Assembly: GCA_964603985.1 (NCBI GenBank)
Contig: CAZRXG010000068.1
Location: 1 to 13,318 of the forward strand
From: CAZRXG01 sp964603985
Lineage (GTDB): Bacteria; Chloroflexota; Anaerolineae; Aggregatilineales; UBA3940
Direction: 5' to 3'
Length of the DNA: 13,318 bases
Positions 7,201 through 13,318 of this stretch are shown here, piece by piece; positions within the stretch are counted from its first letter, which is position 1; each line of letters opens with the position of its first letter. Under the pieces are notes generated by a model. It was not told where the DNA came from. It was given only the letters and a program-made list of their open reading frames with translations, and searched no databases. The translations under genes and the position numbers were made by a program.

Positions 7201-8404
7201 TAACTTGAGCGGCGACGTCACCAATGTGATCATTGGCGGCACATCCCCCGGTGAAGGAAACCGGATCGCCTTTAACGGAGGGGAGGGAGTAACTTTCTGG
7301 CAAACCAGTGATTTTGCTCTGATTCAAGGCAACGCTATCTTCTCTAACAACGGACTGGGAATTGATCGCGATGTCCGGTACAGCGAAGGCGTAACACCCG
7401 ACTATCTCGGCGCAACCTTGACCAGCGCAGTCAGCAACGTGACCTCGATCACCATTCAGGGTAACTTCGCAGGCACTCCCAGCACCACCTACCGAATCGA
7501 ACTCTCCGACAATACGACCTGTGATCCCTCCGGCTATGGCGAGGGTGAAACTTATCTTGGCTATACCGACGTGACGACCGACGAGAGCGGCGATGCCAGT
7601 TTCTCGGTCAGCTTTGGCGACACCATCCCAGTAGGGCACTACATCACCTCGACTGCCACCGACCCCGACGGCAACACCTCGGAGTTCTCGGCCTGCCAGA
7701 TCGTCGCTGCGCCGGGTGTCTGCGACTTGCAGGTCACCAAGGAGGTCGACAACCCGACGCCGAAGGAAGGCGAGACCGTCACCTACACGGTCACGGTGAC
7801 GAACAACGGCCCCGACGACGCGACCGGCGTCAGCCTGACGGATGTGCTGCCGGTTGGCGTGACCTACGTGTCGCACGTCCCCAGCCAGGACAGCTACGAC
7901 AACGTCAGCGGGCTGTGGGACATCGGCGACCTGGACAACGGTGCCAGCGCAACGCTGGAAATCGTCGTCACGGTGGACGCGGGCACGGGGGGCAGCATGA
8001 TCGTCAACGAGGCCGACAATCTCAGCGCGGGCCCGTGCATGGTCGACCCGGAGAGCGGCAACGACTCCGACAGCGCCTACATCGTGGTGAAAGTCGAGGG
8101 AGCCTCGCCGCCGCAGGTTGAGAACGTCGAGGTGGCGATCGGCGGGGGCGGGCCGTACCAGCTCAAGCTGACCATCGAGGGCTATCATCCCGACGGCTGC
8201 CGGGGGCGGATCATGGTGACGCAGCACCGCGTCGGCAACAACGTCTTCGTCGACCTGAGCCGACGGCGGCAGGTAAGTGGAGTCTGCTCGGGGAGCGTGA
8301 TGCCGTTCACGCTCACGGTCCTGCTGGATGGGACGTTTGAGGGTGGGGAGACGTACACCATCAACGTCAACGGCTACGAGTTTGACATCGACGTGCCGGG
8401 TTAG
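4289..8404 (+). CDS. Lipoprotein with CSLREA/right-handed beta-helix, DUF11 and shared C-terminal domain
   Basis: This is a 1371-residue surface lipoprotein with no enzymatic motif that I recognise. The start at 4289 gives MRRYG, a hydrophobic segment and a lipobox IVGC (Cys21), with GGGGA about six bases upstream. A Pro/Glu-rich linker (22-135) contains SEVGDAPLP. Residues 136-632 hold two unnamed beta-rich modules. The second (about 440-560, with ITVQVFDADAG and YFYFD) resembles repeats in Chloroflexota surface proteins. Residues 636-665 carry the CSLREA motif (Cys655). Residues about 720-1025 are a right-handed parallel beta-helix built from recurring GNxIGTDxTGT, IGGT and RNIISGN units. 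A carbohydrate-binding or adhesive role is typical of this fold, and pectinolytic activity cannot be excluded. Residues 1144-1265 match DUF11 (VTNNGPDDATGVSLTDVLP). Residues 1275-1371 are homologous to the C-terminus of the gene at 359. The helix-coding DNA is visibly AT-richer than the flanking modules. Confidence 0.88.
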   Translation: MRRYGVTSVIVLGVSLLIVGCVPTKPISPIDSQPDMPEGASSAGVASSQEAGSAVVGQPPRPEAAEAQGAPSEVGDAPLPPELPPPLAHEGEPPIPEAPPGDEAPPLAADKEQPPGSASSDEPPVSVGWGGDPAPEGDTLLLPVYASGELPAGMLKQWSLTVSGPDLCPDYGDAFSPANSPWWDELEGAYTYRVAIPAGYTSSEVRVEIFDPDTGNSPSGTHTIYGVDGTLDTASCSERRNPCMPDTPWSGGGENPNPYWYVNVDENRGTGTPGECGMPSSYIPAYNTRTLYRLYYYEEQPGGDLVEVDLAYYIGKSDDPTQPASPTGMYTGAEAAAEGEATNVQWVSPGASVGDRMPAYDGSGSYECVFLELFNLFGTPPTPDPDLCVPAEPETTVEDCEVYRAGYPAHTNALRCEGNGDFIVDLLSEVPDIFTGPGGERNLYLDVRPLSGASFNTFQLWAGPQQDAPADANGRNIFIAVATSEGGDNPRDPEGITVYGDGYLTRKSHDNYPIDMPLAYIPASDAGRTITVQVFDADAGSQDPIYFYFDSVSTSEWVVCYDDNGSSSYSTCDDLGFAREGPANIPTMGQWQDPPYTFSVPGLNDGITFSGGTLYVAYQPGGWDATTWRFEIEPLVLVVNTTDDGDDGTCDASHCSLREAINAANDTVSVKETIAFDIAGAGPHTIQPTSELPYISDPVIIDGTTEPDYSTMPVVEIDGTNAGEGAVGLHISAGNSMVRGLVINRFDGDGIHLTSDNNTIEGNYLGTDLSGTLVASNHSGIYFESASYNTIGGTTSQARNIISGNMRSGLSLMSDANHNVIQGNFIGTDVTGTSALGNGIQPVAHGIFICTDCHDNLIGGTSAGAGNLISGNHSSGLRIYGYDNTIQGNLIGTDVTGTLGLGNEGSGLYILYNQNVIGGATPAARNIISDNKNCGIDLSDSGASGTIIQGNYIGTDITGNNPLGNHYGAGINLSGDVTNVIIGGTSPGEGNRIAFNGGEGVTFWQTSDFALIQGNAIFSNNGLGIDRDVRYSEGVTPDYLGATLTSAVSNVTSITIQGNFAGTPSTTYRIELSDNTTCDPSGYGEGETYLGYTDVTTDESGDASFSVSFGDTIPVGHYITSTATDPDGNTSEFSACQIVAAPGVCDLQVTKEVDNPTPKEGETVTYTVTVTNNGPDDATGVSLTDVLPVGVTYVSHVPSQDSYDNVSGLWDIGDLDNGASATLEIVVTVDAGTGGSMIVNEADNLSAGPCMVDPESGNDSDSAYIVVKVEGASPPQVENVEVAIGGGGPYQLKLTIEGYHPDGCRGRIMVTQHRVGNNVFVDLSRRRQVSGVCSGSVMPFTLTVLLDGTFEGGETYTINVNGYEFDIDVPG

Positions 8405-8425
8405 TGGGTGGTTCGGCAGGAATTG

Positions 8426-8458
8426 AGCGGGCGGCCTGCGGAGACGGGGCGCCCTGCT
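8426..8458 (+). terminator. Diverged terminator-like hairpin after the beta-helix gene
   Basis: AGC-GGGCG-G-CC (8426-8436) pairs with GG-CGCCC-T-GCT (8448-8458) with single-base bulges at G8434 and T8455. The tail lacks a real T-run. Its sequence and distance from the stop (22 bases) match the hairpin after the gene at 359, whose protein C-terminus is also homologous, so the two 3' ends appear to share ancestry. Function as a terminator is less certain here. Confidence 0.45.
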
Positions 8459-8617
8459 TGGTTATGGATAGGTGACCTAACCGATACTCCCGTTCGGAGA
8501 TCGACCCTAATGGAGGTAACGGACGCCTACTCTCTACACACCGCCGTTGAACGCGGAGCAGGCGTAGAGAGCCAGCATCGCGGCTTCGTCGCGCTCTGAT
8601 AATGAGGGGGGAGAGCG

Positions 8618-11311
8618 ATGGACATCTCTCGGTTAGCGAAGGCGACGGTTTTTATTCTGGATTCCCACCTGCCTACCCTGGTTCGCGGTGACGCAATAGA
8701 ACATGACGGTGACGCAGCCAAAGAGACGACCGACCGTCTGTGGGCCAGGTTGCATTCCACCATCTCGGCCATGCCGACGGTGATGGCTGCGGTCCGGGCT
8801 GCGGCTGATGCTCGCAGTGAAGGAACACTGGATAGCCTGAGCCGACAGTTCGAAGTGGTGTTCAACAGGAACGCCGCTTTGGCCAACGAAGTCGCTGCGA
8901 TAATCGGCGACAGCACGTATGCGCCTCTGCTTGATCCCACCATGACGGTGAGGTACGCGAGGGACAGGCAGGCCACCACCAGGATGACCCCTACGGGTGC
9001 TGCGCCGGGCGTGACGGGCCTGGTATGCAGCGTCTGTGGCCGCCAGGACGAGACGCTGCGCGTTGTCGCCTACCCTTACGTCGTCAGCGTCGTCTTTATG
9101 ACCTTCCGCCGCAGTTTTGCCGGTCTGTGGTGCAGGCGACACGCAACCCTGTACCACATCCTGGCAACCCTGCTGACAGCGACGTTGGGGTGGTTCGGCG
9201 TCCCGTTTGGGTTGTTGTTCACACCGGTAGCGCTGTTCACGCTTGCCCGGGGGGGAAACATGCCCGCCGATGTGAACTTCCGGATGCTCAGCGACCTGGC
9301 CCGGCACAAGCTCGGGCAGGCGAAACCGCACGAGGCCATACGCTGCTTTGAAGCGGCGTTGAGGTTCAAGGACACCGACAGCGCGCGGGATGAGCTTGCC
9401 CGACTTTACCAGGAGTACGGCGCGCCGCCTTCGGCGGGGGGCGGTCTGCAACTGCTGCTCTTTACGGGGGCCATGCTGGCCGCTGCACTGCTGGGATTTG
9501 TGATCGGTGTGCTATCCGCCCTGTCTACAAGAGTGCTTTCGCCCTTGTACACCGGGTGGGAGGCATCGTTCTTGCTCACAGTCCTGAGCTGGGTGCCTAT
9601 GGCCCTGATGGCCTTTGTGGGTGGGATGATCGTGGCGTATCTCATCGAGGGCACGCTCCAACGCACCCGGACCTGTCGGTGGCTGTTGGGTGGCGCACTG
9701 GCTGTTGCCTGCGCTCTGCTGGCTGCCTACGCCATCCCCACCGGCGAGGTGCTCACAATCGTCATCCTCGATCCGACCTCCGGGCTGGCATCCATGTCTT
9801 TCGTGGAGGCCATCTTCTATCTGGGGGCGATGCTGACGCGTGGCGGCGTCTTAATGCTTGATCCGGTCGATACAGTCAGCACCATCTACCTGCTGATCGT
9901 GCTGGCCGCCGCCGGTTTCTACCTGCTGGGCGGCATCGCCGTCACCAGAACGGTAGTGGCCTGGCAGCGAAGACTTGCCGCCATCCGCGAGTCGATCATC
10001 CGGCAAAGGCAGGCCGCTCCCGCGACCGGCTGGTTGTCAATCGCCGGGGTCGTCCTGGGTCTGGCGTTCCTGACGCTCCTGTTCTGGTTTGGAGGCCCCG
10101 GTTACGGTGATTCCGAAGCCTTGGCGCACGCGGAAGAAGGCTTCGCCCTATACGATCAGGGCGAGATGGGGCGGGCCATGCGCGAGTTTGAGGCGGCCAT
10201 TGAGATCGACCCGGAAGCATCCCCGGCATATTTGGGGCTGGGCCTGGTCTACGTCGCACGGGATCAATGCGAGGAAGCCGTCGAGACATTTGAGATGGCG
10301 CTTGACCTGGTTCCTTATAACTTGCAATCATTCGCATACTACGGATTGGGGGAAGCCCACCTCTGCCAGGGGAGATATGATCGGGCGGCGGAGGCCTACG
10401 AGCAGTCGGTCACGCTGGACCCCGACGACCAGTATGTCCAGCTCAAGCTGGGCATGGCCTACGCCAGGCAGGGGGAGTTCGAGCGGGCGGCGGAGCAGTT
10501 GGAGGCGACCGTTGCGCGCTTCCCCGAATGGAGTGCCGCGCACGCGTTTCTGGCTATCGTCTATTACCAGCTCGATCAACACGACGCGATGGACCACGCC
10601 CTAGAGCAGGCGGTTACCCTGGTATCGGATGACTTCTTGGATCGATACATGCTGGGGATGCTTTATTACGAGCTCAACAAATTCTCAACCGCCGAAGCCT
10701 ATCTCGTACAAGCCAACAAGCTTGAGCCTGATTCACCCGACCTTCTTATTGCTCTCGCCGAAACCTACTCGTTGCAGAAAAAATATGACCTGGCGCTGGA
10801 GACGATCGACAGGGTGCTGGCGTTCGACGAGGACAACGTCGATGCGTACGTGGCACGAAGTGACGTCTATATCCAACAGGAAAACCTGGATGGCGCGCTT
10901 GAGGTGCTGACGCAGGTTCTGGAGATCGATCCGGAAAACTGGTATATACACGACAACCTCAGCTATGTCTACTACCATCAGGGACGGACAACCCAGGCGC
11001 TGGAGGAAGCGCAGGAAGCGGTCCGGCTGGCGCCCTTCAATTCCAGCGCGTACTCTAGGCTGGCTTTCGCCTATCACGCCGATGGGCAGGCCGACAAGGC
11101 TCTGGAGGCGGCCCAGGAGGCCGTCAGGCTGTGGCCCAAATACGACACGTCGCACTACATCCTTGGGTTGTGCTACATGGATGCAGGCGAGGACGAACAG
11201 GCCATCGCCGAGTTTGAGACGTTCCTGGATCTGCACTGGGATCGCGCTTATGTCCGGGACTACAAGGCTCAGGCCGAGACGTACCTAGCGGAGCTGCGGG
11301 CGGAACAGTAA
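8618..11311 (+). CDS. Membrane TPR protein with CxxC...CxxH zinc-ribbon-like module
   Basis: This is an 897-residue integral membrane protein, starting after a strong GAGGGGGGAG (8604-8613) with four bases of spacing. Residues 1-110 are helical (RLWARL and similar), like the short helical N-terminal domain found in front of varied modules in Chloroflexota proteins. Residues 135-215 hold CSVC (137-140) and CRRH (172-175), a possible zinc site, followed by hydrophobic stretches at about 178-210. A single TPR-like hairpin lies at 225-268. Further membrane segments lie at about 278-300, 316-342, 355-373, 395-406, 421-442 and 472-490. Residues 498-880 form about eleven TPRs of 34 residues with the usual small/aromatic pattern and acidic DP turns. 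The TPR array is probably a protein-binding platform; which side of the membrane it faces cannot be read from sequence. There is no enzymatic motif. The preceding spacer (8405-8617) shows no convincing promoter. A link to the surrounding lipoproteins is inference only. Confidence 0.88.
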   Translation: MDISRLAKATVFILDSHLPTLVRGDAIEHDGDAAKETTDRLWARLHSTISAMPTVMAAVRAAADARSEGTLDSLSRQFEVVFNRNAALANEVAAIIGDSTYAPLLDPTMTVRYARDRQATTRMTPTGAAPGVTGLVCSVCGRQDETLRVVAYPYVVSVVFMTFRRSFAGLWCRRHATLYHILATLLTATLGWFGVPFGLLFTPVALFTLARGGNMPADVNFRMLSDLARHKLGQAKPHEAIRCFEAALRFKDTDSARDELARLYQEYGAPPSAGGGLQLLLFTGAMLAAALLGFVIGVLSALSTRVLSPLYTGWEASFLLTVLSWVPMALMAFVGGMIVAYLIEGTLQRTRTCRWLLGGALAVACALLAAYAIPTGEVLTIVILDPTSGLASMSFVEAIFYLGAMLTRGGVLMLDPVDTVSTIYLLIVLAAAGFYLLGGIAVTRTVVAWQRRLAAIRESIIRQRQAAPATGWLSIAGVVLGLAFLTLLFWFGGPGYGDSEALAHAEEGFALYDQGEMGRAMREFEAAIEIDPEASPAYLGLGLVYVARDQCEEAVETFEMALDLVPYNLQSFAYYGLGEAHLCQGRYDRAAEAYEQSVTLDPDDQYVQLKLGMAYARQGEFERAAEQLEATVARFPEWSAAHAFLAIVYYQLDQHDAMDHALEQAVTLVSDDFLDRYMLGMLYYELNKFSTAEAYLVQANKLEPDSPDLLIALAETYSLQKKYDLALETIDRVLAFDEDNVDAYVARSDVYIQQENLDGALEVLTQVLEIDPENWYIHDNLSYVYYHQGRTTQALEEAQEAVRLAPFNSSAYSRLAFAYHADGQADKALEAAQEAVRLWPKYDTSHYILGLCYMDAGEDEQAIAEFETFLDLHWDRAYVRDYKAQAETYLAELRAEQ

Positions 11312-11342
11312 CCCAGGTGTGATGCCTGGCCGTTGCTGCATG

Positions 11343-11373
11343 GTGGGCGGCTCATGGAGTGGGTCGCCCGCTT
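11343..11373 (+). terminator. Terminator-like hairpin after the TPR gene
   Basis: GTGGGCGGCT (11343-11352) pairs with GGTCGCCCGC (11362-11371), allowing three G-U pairs, around a 9-base loop. A short TTT follows at 11372-11374. Positions 11361-11382 repeat the sequence at 4013-4035 with a single T missing. The element is therefore shared between genes whose coding regions are unrelated. Confidence 0.55.
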
Positions 11374-11445
11374 TGATTCGGGGCGGCCCGTTAGCGCCAC
11401 CCGGAGGCGTGAGTATCACCCGGTGCAGGTCTGGGTAAAGAGCCA

Positions 11446-11474
11446 TTGAAAACCCTTAACCGACCGTATATAAT
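11446..11474 (+). promoter_or_regulatory. Near-consensus sigma-70 promoter of the LRR lipoprotein gene
   Basis: TTGAAA (11446-11451) and a perfect TATAAT (11469-11474) are separated by exactly 17 bases. The predicted transcript would start near 11481 and carry a leader of about 84 bases before the ATG at 11565. The -10 context TATAATAAG is identical to that at 4231. This is the clearest promoter in the window and implies transcription independent of the TPR gene. Confidence 0.75.
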
Positions 11475-11564
11475 AAGGGCGGTTACCTCCTTGCAGCCCC
11501 CCGCCGCAGCCAGAAGATCGTTCGCCGTTTGACAATTCGCGCGCCTGCGCCGGGAGAGAACATC

Positions 11565-13318
11565 ATGCGCCGCCTGATGTGTCCTCTGGGCCTGTCGCTG
11601 CTCATCGCGCTCACCATCACCGCCTGCACCGACGTGCCGGTAATCTCGTTAGAAGCCGATGATGAGCAGCCGGAAGCAGCCCCATCCGGCGACCTGCCCC
11701 CACCCGAAGCGCGGGGCGCGTCGACCGTCGGGGAGGGGCCTGTGCCGGTCCCGCCGCCCGACGAGGAGATGCCACTTCCCCCGCCGGTACAGCCTCAGCC
11801 GCCGGAGAGCTTTGACGCGCCGCCCACGTCGGCGGCGGCTGAGAGTGTCCAACTCCCACCCGATGCCCTGCCCGCCGGTGAGGTCCTGCTGCCCGACCCG
11901 GACCAGGAGCGCCCGTCCGGCGATGATCGCGAAGACAGGGCGGCTGCCGCAGCCGCCGATCCGCCGGTGAGCGCCGATCCCTGGACAAGCTGCGCCGATG
12001 TGACGGAGATCCCGCAGGCGGAGTGCGAGGCGCTGGTCGCGCTGTACGACAGCACCGACGGCGACAACTGGGACTACAAAACCAACTGGAAGCAGAACGA
12101 CCAACCCTGCACCTGGTACGGCGTGACGTGCAGCGGGGGTCACGTCTCCGGGCTTGACCTGAGGGTCAACAACCTGGTCGGCAGCATCCCGCCCCAACTG
12201 GGCAGCCTGTCCAACCTGCAAGTGCTCGAACTGAACAGCAACCAACTGAGCGGGGCCATCCCGCCCCAACTGGGCAGCCTGTCCAATCTGACGCACCTCT
12301 ACCTGGACGACAACCAACTGAGCGGAGGCATCCCGCCCCAACTGGGCAGCCTGTCCAATCTGGAGTGGCTCGGCCTGAGCATCAACCAACTGAGCGGGAC
12401 CATCCCGCCCCAACTGGGCAGCCTGTCCAATCTGGAGGTCCTCTTCCTGGATAACAACCAGTTGTCCGGGGCCATCCCGCCCCAACTGGGGGGCCTGTCC
12501 AATCTGGAGAACCTCTCCCTGTACAGCAACCAGCTGAGCGGGGCCATCCCACCGAAGTTGGGTAGCCTGTCCAACCTGAAGTACCTCTCCCTGTACAACA
12601 ACCAGCTGAGCGGGGCCATCCCGCCCCAACTGGGCAGCCTGTCCAATCTGGAGAACCTCTCCCTGTACAGCAACCAGCTGAGCGGGGCCATNNNNNNNNN
12701 NNNNNNNNNNNNNNNNNNNNNNNNNNNNNNNNNNNNNNNNNNNNNNNNNNNNNNNNNNNNNNNNNNNNNNNNNNNNNNNNNNNNNNNNNNNCCCACCGAA
12801 GTTGGGTAACCTGTCCAACCTGAAGTACCTCTCCCTGGGCGGAAACCAACTGAGCGGGAGCATCCCGCCGGAGCTGGGCAGTCTGTCCAATCTGGAGGAC
12901 CTCTCCCTGTCCAGCAACCAACTGAGCGGGAGCATCCCACCGGAGTTGGGTAACCTGTCCAACCTGAAGTGGCTCTACCTGACCCACAACCAACTGAGCG
13001 GGAGCATCCCGCCGGAGCTGGAGGGCCTGTCCAACCTGGAGTCCCTCTCCCTGCTCAGCAACCAGCTGAGCGGGAGCATCCCACCCCAACTGGGCAGCCT
13101 GTCCAATCTGACGCAGCTCCACCTGGAGGGCAACCAACTGAGCGGGGGTATCCCGCCCCAACTGGGCAGCCTGTCCAACCTGGGGGGCCTCTACCTGTCC
13201 TACAACCAACTGAGCGGGAGCATCCCGCCGGAGCTTGCCAACCTGTCCGCGCTGTCGGCGCTCGACCTGGGCTACAACATGCTGACGGCGACCGGCGACC
13301 CGCCGCTGAGCTTCCTGA
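11565..13318 (+). CDS. Lipoprotein with long plant-type LRR array (3' end missing, gap inside)
   Basis: This is a surface lipoprotein, incomplete at the right edge. The ATG at 11565 follows GGGAGAG (11552-11558); an in-frame TTG at 11529 lacks that support. Residues 1-21 are a signal peptide with lipobox ITAC (Cys21). A Pro/Glu/Ala-rich linker (22-138) includes STVGEGPVP. An LRR N-cap at 143-192 (VTEIP, AECEAL, NW, PC, WYGVTC) closely matches the one in the gene at 359. Then come 24-residue LRRs of the plant type (LxLxxNQLSGxIPPQLGSLSNL). Seven complete repeats and part of an eighth precede the N gap at 12692-12791, and about seven more plus a capping GYNMLTAT segment follow. The 100-N gap shifts the frame by one, so a stop at 12807 appears in the literal reading. 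From 12793 the repeats resume cleanly and stay open to the edge, ending mid-codon. By analogy with the gene at 359, an Fn3-like domain and perhaps the shared C-terminal domain may follow outside the window. Likely role: ligand binding or adhesion. Confidence 0.85.
12493..12691 (+). repeat. 144-bp direct duplication (two LRR units) running into the gap
   Basis: Positions 12493-12547 and 12637-12691 are identical for 55 bases and lie 144 bases apart. The sequence right after the gap (from 12792) matches the sequence right after the first copy (from 12548), with one difference in the first 46 bases. The gap therefore sits exactly where a further 144-bp copy would begin. Confidence 0.85.
12692..12791. 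other. Assembly gap of exactly 100 N
   Basis: The round length marks this as a scaffolding placeholder. Joining the flanks directly (..GGGGCCAT + CCCACCGAAG..) gives a seamless in-frame LRR, and an intact gene needs a true gap that is a multiple of 3, most likely 0 or a multiple of 72 or 144. One hundred bases cannot satisfy this, so the frameshift seen across the gap is artificial. Confidence 0.95.

Larger units (their letters stand above)
12141..13272 (+). repeat. 72-bp tandem repeat array encoding LRRs
   Basis: The coding DNA repeats every 72 bases with near-identical cores such as CTGGGCAGCCTGTCCAATCT and AACCAACTGAGCGGG. Divergence is concentrated in the few codons for the variable surface positions of each LRR strand. 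Repeats left of the gap mostly read IPPQLG, while most on the right read SIPPELG, which suggests at least two rounds of local amplification. Such an array is prone to recombination and to assembly collapse. Confidence 0.9.

Noticed and set aside
8408..8599. 63-residue frame with GTG start between the beta-helix and TPR genes
   Set aside because: It begins inside the 3' hairpin region, has no ribosome binding site and no recognisable features.
11529..11564. TTG start 12 codons upstream of the LRR lipoprotein
   Set aside because: The ATG at 11565 is preceded by GGGAGAG at a suitable distance and gives a clean signal peptide; the TTG has neither.
12807..12809. Stop codon ending the LRR lipoprotein just after the gap
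   Set aside because: It appears only because the 100-N placeholder shifts the frame. The repeat frame resumes at 12793 without a stop.
11649..13209. Minus-strand frames across the LRR array with repeated Leu/Gln or Trp-rich patterns
   Set aside because: Their periodicity only mirrors the 72-bp repeat of the + strand gene, and they contain no signal peptide or recognised fold.
12141..13272. CRISPR array as explanation for the 72-bp periodic repeat
   Set aside because: Units are coding, contiguous and similar throughout, with no repeat-spacer alternation.
13316..13318. TGA at the right edge as the true end of the LRR gene
   Set aside because: It is out of frame with the LRR reading, whose last complete codon is CTG at 13315-13317; the gene runs off the window.

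Overview
The window is GC-rich with a few AT-rich patches, and all four genes lie on the + strand. The genes encode very long, modular, multi-domain secreted proteins. Three are lipoproteins with an acidic, proline-rich linker directly after the lipidated cysteine; the fourth is a membrane-anchored TPR protein. The module mix (M72-type metalloprotease, plant-type LRRs, CSLREA/beta-helix, DUF11, a CxxC...CxxH membrane module joined to TPRs) and the strong -10 boxes suggest an environmental Chloroflexota bacterium (Anaerolineae or Caldilineae-like). That assignment rests on remembered family patterns, not on a marker gene.

Layout. Positions 1-358 are non-coding and hold two palindromic elements, perhaps REP-like or the end of an upstream gene. 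Gene 1 (359-3973) is a lipoprotein with a peptidyl-Asp-metallopeptidase-like (M72, metzincin) domain, a beta-sandwich, nine LRRs, an Fn3-like domain and a C-terminal two-cysteine domain. The spacer 3974-4288 carries a terminator-like hairpin, a 9-bp tandem repeat and an extended -10 promoter. Gene 2 (start 4289, not the longer 4076 frame; ends 8404) is a lipoprotein with beta-rich modules, a CSLREA motif, a right-handed beta-helix, a DUF11 domain and the same C-terminal domain as gene 1. Gene 3 (8618-11311) is a zinc-ribbon-like, multi-pass membrane, TPR protein. Gene 4 (11565 to the right edge, incomplete) is a lipoprotein with a long, nearly uniform plant-type LRR array. It is interrupted by exactly 100 N and still open at base 13318.

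How they may work together. Genes 1, 2 and 4 look like mosaic relatives: they share the signal-peptide/linker design (a VGEGP-like motif follows the lipid anchor in all three), genes 1 and 4 share an LRR N-cap that is very similar at DNA level, and genes 1 and 2 share their last ~100 residues. Each gene has its own spacer of 213-315 bases. Related GC-rich hairpins follow genes 1, 2 and 3, and clear promoters precede genes 2 and 4, so separate transcription is likelier than one operon. The products would form a set of surface-displayed binding and degrading proteins, with the TPR protein as a possible membrane scaffold; this functional link is inference from proximity.

The main caution is the N gap. 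It lies exactly inside a near-perfect 144-bp (two-LRR) duplication, and its 100-base length puts the two halves of gene 4 out of frame. The apparent stop at 12807-12809 is therefore an assembly artefact. No tRNA, rRNA, CRISPR array, insertion sequence or transposase was seen.
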